Assembly (NCBI GenBank): GCA_001692895.1
Contig: KV748177.1
Location: forward strand, 4,192,130-4,256,129
Origin: Cenococcum geophilum 1.58
Lineage: Eukaryota; Ascomycota; Dothideomycetes; Gloniales; Gloniaceae
DNA: 64,000 bases
Direction: 5' to 3'
Below the pieces are notes generated by a model. It searched no databases. It was not told the DNA's origin and was given only the letters and a program-made list of their open reading frames with translations. The number at the start of each line of letters is the position of its first letter. Within the stretch, counting starts at the first letter, position 1. This document shows positions 10,270 through 22,182 of this stretch, one piece after another. Both the position numbers and the translations under genes were made by a program.

Positions 10270-11436
10270 TTAAATTTCAAGCACGACCAGCTTTCGCTGG
10301 ATCTTTTCCAATAAACTCCATTCTACCTCGTTCCATTGCGACCTAATCGCAGACCACTCTCCCAGTATCCTCCTGACCTCGTACAGCACGAACTCTGCAC
10401 GATTTCTTAAGTCTGGCAACCTCAAGCCTACTTCTCCCGCAGTTGTTTGGCCAGCCTGGATACTCCTAATCGTATGTCCAATCGCGTACCTCGCGCGTAC
10501 CAAATCCCTACATTCATGGATGTCGCTGGACGTTACTTCGGCGTCAGGCTTCAGCGCCGCTCTCCGTTTGAAAAGCTGGTATCCATCTTTCCTGCCGAAC
10601 CCAGTGGAATGCTCATTGCCATTCTTTGGTGCGCTGACTGGTACTGGTACTGGTACTGGAGTGGGCGTCTCATCAGGATAGTAACCCGCGACTGGCACTG
10701 GGACAGGACCGAAGCCTGGATCATGTGGGATAGCGTATGGTGCGAATGGATTATTCGGACCCCAAGAATTATCGCAAGCTGGACTCCCACGCTGCGGAGC
10801 CTGTTGAGGTTGAGGAGCCGGTTGTAAAACAAGTGGAGGATAGTGTGGTGCCGGGTATGTATAAGGGCTAGGTTGTACAGATATTAGGTCCGGTTGCTGA
10901 GGTATTGTAACCGGACGCAACGGGTTTGCGGGCTGGCGTAAGCCAGGTGTTGGTGCAGCCGGGTTCTCTTGCATCTCCATGTCTGTTCCTTGCTTTTCCT
11001 TTCCTGGGAACATTTTTTGCGACAAGCTGCTGAGTGAACGGATGAGAATAGGGCCTCGCTTTGGACCGAATGCGCTATCAGGGATCGACTGCGAGCTCTG
11101 CGCAGCTTGCTGTGGTGGCAGGGTATCATTTTGGTAGAACCGGTCTAGTCGCTCCTCGAACTCGCGAGAGGGTAAGTATCTGGGCGGCATGGAGAGCGGA
11201 GAGCGTATCTGACTCCGCCTGGAGAAAGCTTTAAGCCATCGTACAGCGTGAAGGAAGAGCAGGACGATGATGATGCAGGACATTATGAGGTAAATGAACG
11301 AGACTAGCGGGACGCTCCCCACGAACTCTCTTGTCATATTGTCTTCGACCACGGTTTCGTTGATTGTGCCATTTGTCGAAACTGATTTCAGGTGCCATCC
11401 GCCTAGCTCACTCTCCGGAGATCGTTTTAAGGCCAT
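10270..11436 (-). CDS. Single-pass membrane protein with proline-rich tail, function unknown
   Basis: One exon of 388 aa. The N-terminal 40 residues carry two Asn-glycosylation sequons (NGT/NET) and NMT, and are likely outside the membrane. One transmembrane helix follows at about 43-66 (VPLVSFIYLIMSCIIIVLLF), then a basic segment (RWLKAFSRRSQIR). Residues 80-280 are low-complexity and rich in Pro, Gln and Tyr, with dipeptide runs (GPVPVPVAG and TPVPVPVPVPVSAP) encoded by a GGTACT-type microsatellite near 10,637-10,661. The last 100 residues are charged and predicted helical (ECRDLVRARYAIGHTIR onward). The layout resembles a small membrane anchor with a cytosolic scaffold tail. I do not recognise the family. 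The start is the first Met and needs no intron. Confidence 0.72.
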   Translation of the reverse strand: MALKRSPESELGGWHLKSVSTNGTINETVVEDNMTREFVGSVPLVSFIYLIMSCIIIVLLFLHAVRWLKAFSRRSQIRSPLSMPPRYLPSREFEERLDRFYQNDTLPPQQAAQSSQSIPDSAFGPKRGPILIRSLSSLSQKMFPGKEKQGTDMEMQENPAAPTPGLRQPANPLRPVTIPQQPDLISVQPSPYTYPAPHYPPLVLQPAPQPQQAPQRGSPACDNSWGPNNPFAPYAIPHDPGFGPVPVPVAGYYPDETPTPVPVPVPVSAPKNGNEHSTGFGRKDGYQLFKRRAALKPDAEVTSSDIHECRDLVRARYAIGHTIRSIQAGQTTAGEVGLRLPDLRNRAEFVLYEVRRILGEWSAIRSQWNEVEWSLLEKIQRKLVVLEI

Positions 11437-12804
11437 GTTCTGGATATAGTCTCCTCCCTAGGAGACCACAGTGATAGACGAAAGAGATCACACGCCGATC
11501 CCGGGCAATGAATGGGACGATGGCCAAATCTGCGCGACAGATCCCAGCCTGAGACGCCCTTAGAAATAGCTATACAAAGCTTCCTGATGATTCTTCCATC
11601 ACTTACGCGCTCATATCAAAAAAATGGTTGTTATATCTTCCATGAAGAAGTGAATGGCGACCCTGGTACCCCGCGAAAGAATGAAGCTTGTACCAGGTTG
11701 AGGAATTGAGAGTGTTGTGATCTATGATGCGTTGTGGATTGCGAAGCGACAAAGCACGCGTACTCTACAACCCCCTCAGAGTTGGGCCTCGGTCCCTGCT
11801 GTATGGAGTCCTCGGCAGGAAGCAGCCCTTGCATGGGCCGGACGCCAAGGTCGTGACAGGTACAGGAGATTTCTTCAACCAATAAGCCCACCAAACCTTT
11901 AATCACCCTTGGCATGTTTGTGGCGTCGAACCCCCCATTTTGGGATGTTCCAGACGCCTTCCCTCATCAACTTAAGGACACGAGGCTGAGTCTGCCTTGC
12001 CGCTCACGAGTTTCTGCGCTCCCCGTGCTCAGTTTTGCGGAACTTGCCTTATTAGCGCTTTTCCACTAGCCAAAATCATACTCAAAGTCAATTCGGTGGA
12101 GGCTTGAACAAAGGGTAAATCTGGCCGAGGATTCTCAAGAATTTCATATCGTATCACCCATTGGCTCGTATCAAGCCTGGTTCAAGCGCTTGGATATCAA
12201 CAGGCAAATGACCCTGCAGCCGCTGCTTCGGGCTGGCCAATGGCTCAAATGCGGCCTAATAGGCACAGTGTCTAAGATCTTGAACCGAGATATGCTTTGG
12301 AAACTAAGATCCCGTTCCCTAATGAACTTTTCATGGTGCTCCTTATCCCTTGACACGGCAGCGTCCAACGAGAAGGTGGTCTGTGCGCAAACACTGTTTT
12401 TGAGACTACACGTATCTACATAGAATCATTAATTACACCACCATGCCTTCCAATCGTACTAGAATTGATGCAGACCTTGTTCAGAAGACTCAATATAACG
12501 CTCCTCCAGATTGAATCGCGAAAAAACCCTGCCCTAAGCCCTCATATCTATCGCCGAATACTCTAAGGAAGCCTCTAGATAGTAAGGATTGGAAGAGACC
12601 TAGGCGTACTACCTCGTGTTGAGCGACTTAACTCCAAAGATTAAGCTTATATATCAATATACTATGAAATCACCGAATTGAGCCTATTTGATTGGTGAGC
12701 ACGGGGCCAAGTGCCGTGTCAAGGGATAAATTATACTTAATCAACCAAACTTGAGCTTAAAATAATAGGATAAGGCAATGCAGAAGCTCTAAAGATATTA
12801 TTCT
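11437..12804. other. Intergenic, about 1.37 kb, with an AT-rich stretch and an inverted repeat
   Basis: The small open frames here (such as 12,171-12,368 on minus) show no domain. From about 12,420 to 12,790 the sequence is AT-rich and may be an old decayed repeat. It contains the inverted repeat listed separately. Confidence 0.5.
12343..12729. repeat. Perfect 18-bp inverted repeats 351 bp apart (possible MITE remnant)
   Basis: TTATCCCTTGACACGGCA (12,343-12,360) is the exact reverse complement of 12,712-12,729. The two arms bound a 387-bp segment. No clear target duplication flanks it. It could be the terminal inverted repeats of a short non-autonomous DNA element, or a stem in an unannotated transcript. 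Confidence 0.5.
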
Positions 12805-14947
12805 CTAATCATAGTGAGTAGTAACCGAACCATACTCTTGCCCGTTAAATGTCAACCAGAACTTCAAATTGGAAGTTAAGGAAATGTTGATCTTGAAATT
12901 GGCAATAAAATATGGTTTCCCCTGTGGCCCACTTCGTGCTACCTGGAATTTGCTTTCGGGTACGGAGCTCAAGTCTGCCGAGAGAATGGTGACATTGTAG
13001 GCAGACTGCGAAAGAGTCAGCGGTAAATTGAAGTTTTTAGAAGGACAGCTTACATCGTCTGCATAACGCCTGGGAGCGACATCCGCATCGCAAGCCACCA
13101 GTCTAGCTTTGAAAACTCTGCTGTCGGTGGCATCAAATGTTCGGTAGAGTTCTATTTCAGCATGACGAGCCTGTGATGACAACAGCGGGTCGCCTTTCTT
13201 GATCAGCCAGCTCATCTGTCCTTTGGCATACTTTTCGCCATCATGTTCGTCGATATATGCATCCTCTTCGGTGTGCTTGAAGGCAGAGAATGGCTCCGAA
13301 GCTGGAGTACCGTAGTGTCTCCGGCACTTTCGAAGGTATATGAGATCTGACCCCCCTGATTCAAGTCCTCTTGCTACAGCCCCTCGGACAACAGCGCTCC
13401 AGCTATAATTTTAAATAGGTCCCATTAGCAACCAGGGGGTGGGTAGATTAGAGTTAATCAGGTGAGACTTACGCCATGGTAGGTTGTATTGTGCTGATTC
13501 CTCTAGTTCTGGCAAATTGTCGAACTCTATCAAACATATAGGGCGATTTACCGAAGCCTCCCACCAAAAAGACATACTATTTCGTGTCAACCAAGCTACA
13601 CATGCTTTATGGGATGACTAACCTTCACTTGTGAGCCCGTCCGCTGCACTTGATCAATCTGTCCTGCAATCAAATTGCAAGTTTTCTCCACACAGGGATC
13701 GAACATTTCCTTCAGATCATCACTATCTTATGAATAAGCAACTAGGTAAACCTGAAATGGCAATTGACTTACGATGTAACGCGGATTTCACCGCAGTCGA
13801 TCCCCCGACTTGGATCATCTATAGCGTTCAGTGGTGAAGGCAAAGGAAGAATGTGCTCCTCGTCCTCTTCGCTGCCGAAGCTGGTCTTTGCGGTTAAAAA
13901 TGCTTGCATAAGTCTACCCAATTTTGGCTCAAGCATATGCTGGTCTCGCTCGCCGGCTGGATTATCGGCGATTTTTTTGTAGTCTGCTGTTCCAATTTTC
14001 TTCTCCAGCCACTTCGTGAAGTTCCGGTCTACAAAGCTACCTCCGCATTTTTCTCCGGTGCCAATCGCAGCTTCTTCGATTTGAAACGTAGGGTGGATAG
14101 TTTTGACCCTGTAGGAGATTAGATCCACAGTACCACCACCAGCATCGCAAAGGACAAAGCAGTCCCCTATGGCGACATCCTCGCCTTGTTTGCCTCCTTT
14201 CATTGTTTTTAACACATATATGGCTGCGGCTTCGGGTTCCGTGACCATAATCGTTTCTCTAAGATTTGGGAACGACTTCTCGTCAAATCCAGCCTTTGCG
14301 ACAGCACGAAACGTACGATCCTTGGCCCTGTCGGACCAAACAGCCGGAACAGTAATAACAAGATCAATCGGCATCGTCAGGTAGACACCTTCGTAAGCTT
14401 TTTCTAAATTTTTGATGAGCTGACCCTTGACGTGCGAGAGATAGTCGGCCACAATGTCGACAGGGTCTTTGCCCGGATATGCGGGTGGCCCTCCTCTATC
14501 TGCAAAGCGTGTAAGGTCCATGTTTCCAATGCCAGTCAATAGTTCGAGCAACATCTTCAACTCGTCCCCTCTCTTCTGCTCATCTAGCTCGAGCTTTGTC
14601 CAGACCTGACGGTGGGCTTGTGGTGGGATTAAGGAGCCCCATAGAACTTTTCCACTAGATGAAGCCGAGTATGATATCTCGCTGGGTACCTTCTCTTTTG
14701 TACCCAGCTGGCCGTGGTGGCCGGGCCAGTCGTGGACGACTTGGATGTTGTCGATGGGCGTGTTGTCGCTCGTAGCTTCGCAGAAGGCGACGCCTGTCAA
14801 GATTAGCCTCACGATTGGATATAGTGGAAGTAAGAGCATACCTGTAAATGTGGTGCCATAATCAAGGCCTACAGCGTATTAGACAAGGATCAAGGAAGAG
14901 CTATGAAGCGAGGCTTTCGTACCTATAACAAGGCGATTTCCTGGCAT
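12805..14947 (-). CDS. Hsp70-like ATPase (fungal nucleotide-binding-domain-type protein)
   Basis: Six exons: 14947-14923, 14868-14842, 14793-13773, 13722-13623, 13576-13473 and 13402-12805, giving 624 aa. The introns (54, 48, 50, 46 and 70 bp) all fit in phase. Hsp70/actin ATPase motifs appear in order: phosphate-1 GLDYGTTFTG (about 9-18, split across three exons), VITVPAVWSDRAKDRT, TEPEAAA, phosphate-2 CDAGGGTVDLISY (about 233-245) and adenosine-site VFLVGGFGKSP (about 393-403). The last 170 residues do not resemble the Hsp70 peptide-binding domain and there is no EEVD-type tail. It is therefore one of the expanded, divergent Hsp70-like proteins of filamentous fungi and not a classical chaperone. 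It has no signal peptide and is likely cytosolic. The client or role is unknown. It diverges from the coiled-coil gene at 16,484 across a 1.5-kb gap. Confidence 0.92.
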
Positions 14948-16483
14948 ATCGAACAATCCTAATCAAGAAAACTTGGATATCAAGGCGTGGAGGGCAAGAG
15001 AAATTCGGTGTGTGAAAGTTCATTCATATGAGAAGAACAGCAAGAAAGTAACGAAGAGAGTCCAAGACCTCTTGGATGGCAAGGCTAGGTCATGAGGGGC
15101 AATAAGAATCCCCGGACCTGTAACCTCCAAGAGTCCAATAAACGCCGGGCTTTTGAAAAGCGGAAAGTAGTCGGCCAGCTGAGACGGACATGGCCACGAC
15201 TTTCTGCTCGCATGCCTGCACAGCTCGGTTCAAGCTTAGGCGCTTGGCACATTTGGCGAGTCGTCCACCTGCAGTCGAGGGAGCAGTCCCCTCACCCCAT
15301 GGCTTGGTTCTAGCCGGACGACAAGGAATATGTCACCCCTAATCCGTCGACTTCGACTGGCTTCATCGGCACATTTGCAGCATTCACAGCCTCCAATCTT
15401 CTTGCTGTTACTTCCAAAATATTGTGGCTTGGAGATACCGTGAATATTTCTTCAATATAGGATAGGTGCGTGGGGTTGGTTTTATCAAGCCTTGCTGCGT
15501 CGACTTACACCATGCAGCTTTCCACCAACCATCACCAGAGAGTATCATTTGAATGATTCTATTGGCTCATACGTTCCGCGGGTCTCGTCCACGATGCAGG
15601 TGTGAGAGCTCACGCTTCAGTGGTTATGCAAGCTTAGGGTACTGCATTGCACAGACCGTGCGCAAGCCAACTTACTAAAATATCTCAACCACAATAAATA
15701 AGAGCAATTTCAAAAGTTAATTAAGCCTTAATTATTACCTATAGATTTGGAATATTTTATTATATTTTATTTCCATTCCGTGGTGATATAGTAGTGTTAA
15801 AACATGGGGGCTTAGTCGCTGTGGCTGTTCTCAAATTAGACACCTTGAGAAGAGCCTCATTCTTATCATGAGATCAGGCACGACGCTCAAAGCCACTCGG
15901 TTGGCTTTTCTACATCCAGCGCCCACATGTGAGAGCTCATGCATGAGGGCATTTCGCCCTGAAAAAGAGAAACACGGGAGGCGTTCTGGCCCGCACATCA
16001 GGCTCACCAGCATGGATTGAATTCATACCAGCCTTGTGGACCAACTCTCATTTTTCTGCAGCTGGTAACTAGCTGAACCTCATGCATGCCAATAGATTTG
16101 ATCGGTAGCCGCGGGGCACCACCGAAGCCCTTCTTTCTCCCCGCTTCGATCTCTCCCTATCCACGAACCTCATAATCTCTTCTACTACAAATCCCCATAA
16201 CCGTCATACCGGCAAGCCTTTGGGCTTGCGAATGAATCTCCTTCTTTGATTCCTAGCATTTACTGCCGATTTTGTGTTGATTTTTAAATGTGACAGTGGT
16301 CAGCAAGGCTCCACCAAGTTACTCTGGTTATTGCGAATGTATCAGCTAGGCATAACAGTGAGGTTATATTATTTCTCATCAATCGCTCAGCCGCTAACAG
16401 TATGGAAGGTCAGCTCAATACTTGGGCCGAGGCCTCAGCCCAGATTTGTCGAGCACAAGCCGCGCCAGTCCAGTGAGAGTGAA
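14948..16483. other. Divergent intergenic region, about 1.5 kb
   Basis: This holds the promoters of the Hsp70-like gene (-) and the coiled-coil gene (+). A TGTGAGAGCTCA word occurs twice (near 15,602 and 15,929). A short AT-rich patch lies at about 15,680-15,780. No gene is visible. Confidence 0.5.
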
Positions 16484-17962
16484 ATGACGGAAAATTCCCA
16501 TCCGCAGATACCCCATCCGTGGGAGCAGCACCCCGATGGTGAGTCCAGGCACCAAGGAGATGATGATGGTGATTCTCAGACCGAGGGATCCCACCAGGAG
16601 ACTCCAAATAGCGAGGACCCCGCTCATACAGACGTGGCTGCTAAAGAAGCAAATGGCATAAGAACTATTGGGGGAGAGGAAGGTGGAGAGAGACAACAGC
16701 GAGATGCGGGCTTGAGACAGGAGATCTATAAGTGTCAGGATCAAATACACGTTCTTAATGCCAATCAGGATATTTATATTGCCGAGAACCACAGGTTACG
16801 CAACGAGAGGAACGAGTGCAGGGATAAGCTGGACAGGATCCAATCAAAACTTCTTCAGGACTTTTACTTCAAGAAATATCCAGAGGATGAGCAGCGTATG
16901 GAGCCACGTCCTCGCGGGAAGTATTTGGCAATGGATAGGATTATTGACGAAATACTTCAAGACTTAGCAGACAGGGACAGAAGGAATTTGGAGCTTGTCA
17001 CCGAAACCAGTAAACTTGAGCACAATCTGGAAGTGCTTCAGAAAAGCTTACTGTCAAACGTGGAAAGATTCCGTCCTACTCAAGATGATGAGCTCATTAG
17101 CAATTTCGAAAGCCTGGCCTCTGCAATCAAAGTTATCACCCGCGATGTTCCTAGCAGCGCTGACTGCAATAAGCTTGCAACGGAATTCGCACATTACACA
17201 TTGATTGACGGTGTTTCACTGTCTTACTGGAAAGATAGGCTTCACAGAAAATGCCTTTTAGAGGCAGCTATTTGGTCAATCCTCATGGATACAATCTTCT
17301 CGACACCTTTTTACGTATTCGGGGAATATGCTGATCTATTTACCACTGAGTGGAAGAAGCTATTCATGAGTAAGTCGGCGTTCTAAACCTTAATAGGTAT
17401 TATTTGCTGACTCCATTACCAAGGGGCTGGGTTGATGCAATCCAAAGATTACGTCGAACCCTCATGGCCACCTCCTTCACCACTGTGTGAGAAGTGGAGA
17501 TACGTTACTATCGAGCAACTACAGATCAAAGTGGTAGGGGAACAGCCAGCTAGCCACGAGTGGGAAGAAGGCGACAATCAAGAAATCGATGTAGTAGTTG
17601 ATTCAAGCCATCAGAATGCCAAGATTCACATCGAGCAAGCTCTTATCGGTGCTCTGACTCCCGTAGCCCCTGGCATCAAACCCGCCAAAATCCAAAAAAT
17701 TGTTAGGAAGGCTTGCGAGTTGGCAGTTCAACTAGGTCTTCAGCGATGCCGTCTTCAGATCATCGCCCCGAAGTTAGATCAAGAATACATCGCAAGGAAA
17801 ACAACCGACATGATGGGTATTTCAGGTTGCGAAAATATCAAGACGGGCCGTGTGGCCTTCATTGTCAATCCAGGGCTTAGAAAATGGGGTGACGGTCATG
17901 GCGGTCACTTGGACCAATCCTTAAACCTTGTGCCCGCGTTGGTCTTCATTGAGGGTGAATAA
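16484..17962 (+). CDS. Coiled-coil protein of unknown function
   Basis: Two exons (16,484-17,369 and 17,424-17,962) give 474 aa. The 54-bp intron has GTAAGT, a TGCTGAC branch point and an AAG acceptor, and keeps the frame (LFM|RAGLMQSK). The start was placed at MTENSHPQIPHPWEQHPDGE. The frame is open to a Met at 16,274, but the extra residues look like untranslated leader. The first 65 residues are acidic and disordered. Two heptad-rich segments follow, about residues 70-130 (LRQEIYKCQDQIHVL, then IAENHRLRNERNECRDKLD) and 150-200. A compact helical domain follows (LISNFESLASAIKVI, WKDRLHRKCLLEAAIWSIL), then a C-terminal region with a short basic-aromatic core. It has no signal peptide or membrane helix. 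I recognise the general type as a fungal hypothetical family without a known role. Confidence 0.75.
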
Positions 17963-18608
17963 AGGCTACTGCACACTTGCCTTATTGAGTAGGAAACCTC
18001 TTAACTACATATCCTTTTATATACCGAGTTTTTGGGTTTTTTTATTTCTATAATATTCCTCAAAACACCTCAATGCACATATATGCTGGTCACCCCCGGC
18101 GGGCATTGGGATATCCTCAATTGGACTTTCCAATACCTAGGATCTAGTCTTAGACAAGGCCTTTCAATTAAGAGCCTCGTTGCTGTATTTAGTAATTCAC
18201 GTAGCTGCTATCCAGTAACACCTTCCCCATGGGCACAATCGAAGGCTTACAATAAATCTGCGGTCTTAACCCAGAAATTCCCCCACGCGGTACCATGTGT
18301 TTGTGGCGTTCAATCTGGCCGGGAACAGAAGAATTGCCTAGACACACCATATTATTCTCTTCCTAATTCAGACACTGGCCCATACAGACGCCTCAACCAG
18401 GCCCAAGCGTGAACGAAGGCTCACACGGCGGCTTTTCAGAAGCAACTTTAAACGGCTGTGTCCCAATTCGCCCGGCAATTTTATTGCTACCCATGGCTGC
18501 ACTTCGACGCAAGACCGGTTCTCACCTCTTGATCATCTTCTCCCTAAATTCGTTTTTCTATCTCCCAGGAAGTGGTCTGCTTTGCGCTGACAGCTGTTGG
18601 CAATCGCA
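17963..18608. other. Intergenic, about 650 bp
   Basis: This is the 3' flank of the coiled-coil gene and the promoter of the membrane protein. An open frame at 18,032-18,412 has no domain and no matching splice sites. Confidence 0.5.
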
Positions 18609-19873
18609 ATGATTCGCGGATTATGGGGCGAAGATGTCAGATTCGAGGGAAGTGTGTTCAAGAATCATTATGAGCTGGCAACGATTATCGTTTATTGCAT
18701 CTTCTTCGCCGGGATCATCTGGGCTTGGTCGCAAATTGGGAAGCCCAGTCTACGTCCTGGGGAAGGCGATATTATTGCAAAATCGAAAGGGCCTTTCAAC
18801 CGCCTAGCATCAGGGACCGTACTGTTGGTGTTGTTAGTATAAACTCTGTAATCACGTCTTGAAGAGGCATGTTTTTTAACCTAGAACTAGCTGGTACGCA
18901 TTCACTATCCTCAACCTATTTATTATTGAAACTCGCGCAAAGGTCAAATATGGCTACATGTTGATGTATGTCTGGATTACTGGCCTCAAGCTCTTCGCCG
19001 ATATCCTCCTCCTTGTCGTTGCCCACCGCGTTTGTACCTGCATGATGTCTCGCTATCGGGGAAAACTCGCAGCATACTGGCTCTTGACAGGCGATTTTCT
19101 AGCAATTACGCTCGCAGCAATTGCTCTTTATTACATCGGCAGTGCTGCAGCTACTGAAATCCTATTCCTTAATGAAGCAGACAATTCGCTTGTTCGAGAC
19201 ATAGATGGACGGGAGCTCAAATTGCAAGCAGCCTTCTACTCCGTTCAAGCTGGTCTCTCCATTTTCGTTCTTGTTGGGGCTATCCTGCACATTATACGCT
19301 GCGCAAAGGTTGTTGGATATCCACTTTCGGTAAGCAGTCATAATCACTTCCTACAGATTTCCAAAGAAGCTTGCCAAGTGCTCATAATATTTCTTTCAGC
19401 CCACTCGTCATGCTTTCAAGGCAATCGTATTCATCTTCATCCGCAATCTGTCTGAACTGACCATCAACCTACATTACGGTTTATTTGGCCACAACGCAAA
19501 ATCCTATGTCCCAGTAGCTCAAGGCGCCATATATGGTCTATGCTCTTATCTATTTCTGCACTATATAACCAAAGCTGGACAGGCCGTCACACGGATTGAT
19601 CTGGCCTACGAGATTCTCGCCGAAGGACAGCATATTGCTCGCTCAGAGATTGTAAAGCAGATAGAGAATGACATTGCAGATGGACGTCGACCGCCGCCGA
19701 TGCAGCAGATCCTGGAGGAGATGCTGGTGGAGCCGGATGAGACATTGCCGGCGGATAGGGAGGAGAGAATGCGATTATGGCCGGATAATGATATTAGGAA
19801 AACTGTGGAGGAACACAGGAAGTTTTTGGAGGGGTTGCAGGAGCAGCACGGAGGAAGAGGGAGAAGTAGCTAA
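18609..19873 (+). CDS. Seven-transmembrane-helix fungal membrane protein, function unknown
   Basis: Three exons: 18,609-18,832, 18,891-19,329 and 19,400-19,873, giving 378 aa. Intron 1 uses donor GTTAGT (as does one Hsp70-like intron) and is the only choice that keeps the frame, giving TVLLVFWYAFTILNLFII. Intron 2 (19,330-19,399) has GTAAGC and a TTTCTTTCAG acceptor. Seven hydrophobic helices are visible: ELATIIVYCIFFAGIIW; TVLLVFWYAFTILNL; YVWITGLKLFADILLLVV; YWLLTGDFLAITLAAIAL; AGLSIFVLVGAILHII; FKAIVFIFIRNL; and VAQGAIYGLCSYLFLHY. The last 110 residues are charged and cytosolic (IVKQIENDIADGRRPPPM, then EEHRKFLEGLQEQHG). The topology resembles a receptor, but there is no CFEM domain as in PTH11 proteins and no signature of a named GPCR class. 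The start is the first ATG of the frame after an upstream stop-rich leader. Confidence 0.8.
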
Positions 19874-20524
19874 GCTTGCCGTCAGAAACTTAAAATCATA
19901 CTTCACTCAACAACTATAACTAGCACCGATCGTTACGTAGTGGCAACACTGCGACCGCAGATGTCTAATAATGCACCGAGCCGCTTGCAAGCTATTTGCA
20001 ATTAAGAAACCCCAAAATATGTGTGGGACCGTTTTTAGAACTTTCCGGTTATGAAACCTACATATATGTAGGTCATGTCGTCTTATTATAGTTTACAGCT
20101 GTCCTGCATTTGCACCGCGTCCTCTAGTTAACTATCGAGAACATATCATAGCAGCTTAGCCCCTCCCTACGGACACACTTTTCTCAATTTGCTCACAAAT
20201 ATTGCCTCATTTAACTACTTTTTCTACTCATCTAGACTTTTAGTAGGAAAATCTATCCATATTAACCATCTTTTGTGATCCACCCCCCAACTCTCTATAT
20301 TATATAGCCAAATGTAACATAAATAGGTAGAACGAGAGGGTGCAAATACAGGGAGGGATAGAGAGGAGAGAGGGGTAGAAAGGGAGGCATAATTAAGAGG
20401 CAGAGGCAGAAATGAGAACCGACTGGGGCCTAGACCGTGAATTTGAAGAGCTCAGATATAAATATTTCCTTTCCAGCTGCCCTTCTTCTCTCCTCATCCA
20501 CCTGACGAACTCTTGACACTATAT
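19874..20524. other. Intergenic transition from gene-rich to AT-rich compartment
   Basis: Normal-composition DNA with purine-rich tracts (GAGAGG.. near 20,330-20,410). It ends at about 20,525, where TpA-rich mutated sequence begins. Confidence 0.6.
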
Positions 20525-22182
20525 TATTTTGGTTTTAGCGCCTCCCTAATATCTTCTATTATTATAGCGAAGATTTTATAATCTTATCTTCTTACTAATA
20601 AAATAAAGGGCGCGGCCTATATTATATAAAATTTAAAAGGTTTAAATAAGACATCTTTATATTCTTTACTATAATTAGCAGTTATAGCTTTATTATATTA
20701 GTTCGATATTTATAGTAAGGGCAATCTATATTATAATAAATTTAAATAGTTATATATATATTTATAGGGTAAGTAGTATTTTAAGTAGTAACTTCAGCAG
20801 TAGGTTATATGGAACTTTAGTATTTTTTAAACCTAGCTAATTAAAGGGTTATATTATTTTAGCTATTTATATTTTAGTATTACTTTATATTACTTTAAGG
20901 GTGTTATAAATAGGGAAATGTATTTAAGATATTCGCCTATCTGCATCTTTATAAAAGTATAGTATATTAGTTTGCTATATATTAAGGGTTTATTATTAAA
21001 GCCTTATAGGCCTTAAGGCTTACTAAGTTTCTTTAAATTTAGGCGTTAAGTTTTCGCGTAGTTTATATTAATAAAGCCTATACTAGTAGCTCCGCTATCT
21101 ATTAGGATTTATACCTCCTACTATTTTTTAAGTATTTAAATTTTACTAAGTATATTAAGGGAGTTGTATTATATATTAGCGCTAGAAGAGCCTAGATACT
21201 TATACTCTTCTACCTCTTATTTTAAATCCTTTAATATTAAGCGGAGTTAACCACGTAACCTAGTTATAAAGATAGGGCTTTACCTATTATAAGGCACCTA
21301 AAAGAACTTAGTTAAGGAAATGAATACAATATTTGCGGTCTATCTAATAGATCCAGCAATGCCAGTTCTAAAAGGAAGGGATAGACAATAGGTCGTAGGT
21401 AGCGTTAAAACGGAAACTTAGTACCCGGTAAGATTTTAGAATAGTATATCGCCCACAGACTATTGGGTTGCCATAAGTATTCGCCCCATCTCACTCTATA
21501 CCGTACTCGTTTACCACTTCCTTCCTCTATATCTTAATTTAACCGCTGCGTCTTACGTCTGCATTTATCCCTGCTGTAATTATTAGAGTTAAAACTTTGT
21601 CTTATTTAGATTCGGCGAGCTAATATTAGATAGTGGTAGGCGTATATAAAAGGGCAACGCGTTTTAGGGTTCTATTAGAGGCTCTAAAGCCTTATTTTAA
21701 AAGATAGAGTTCTTATTCTAAATTATCTAGTCAATATATAGTATATAGTATTATATAGTATTATTTTAAATAATATTTATTAATGTGAGGCATGAGGTAG
21801 ACAGGGAGTCCGATTAATAGAATAATAGGATATATTGGTAGGTTGCAAGAAACTAAGAGACAAATCCTTAAGGAAAGGGGGCGTCTTAGTATAAGGGCGT
21901 AGAAGAGGTTTTCTGGGTCACGTGCGTAGCTATAGCTTATATATAAATAGTATGCGCCTTACAGCTATAATAGCTATCTACTATACTAGCACTTAACAGA
22001 AATAATGAAATTTTTTATTAAATTAATTTATGATAACTATACTGCCTACTAGTTTTTCTACTCGCCTTCTTATTAAATACTTCTATTATATTTCCCTTAC
22101 TTTTCTCACTTACCTAGTTCTAGTTTTCCTCTATTCGGCTTCTACTCTTATCTTTTTTCTAGCTAATTAGGGGATAATAGTT
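20525..22182. other. RIPped sequence with no recognised gene
   Basis: I could not assign this stretch. A short segment near 21,680-21,745 (around GAGTTCTTATTCT) resembles 40,751-40,815 and may be LTR debris. Confidence 0.4.

Noticed and set aside
16274-16483. N-terminal extension of the coiled-coil protein
   Set aside because: It is in frame but its composition resembles leader sequence; the Met at 16,484 begins the polar domain. RNA evidence could change this.
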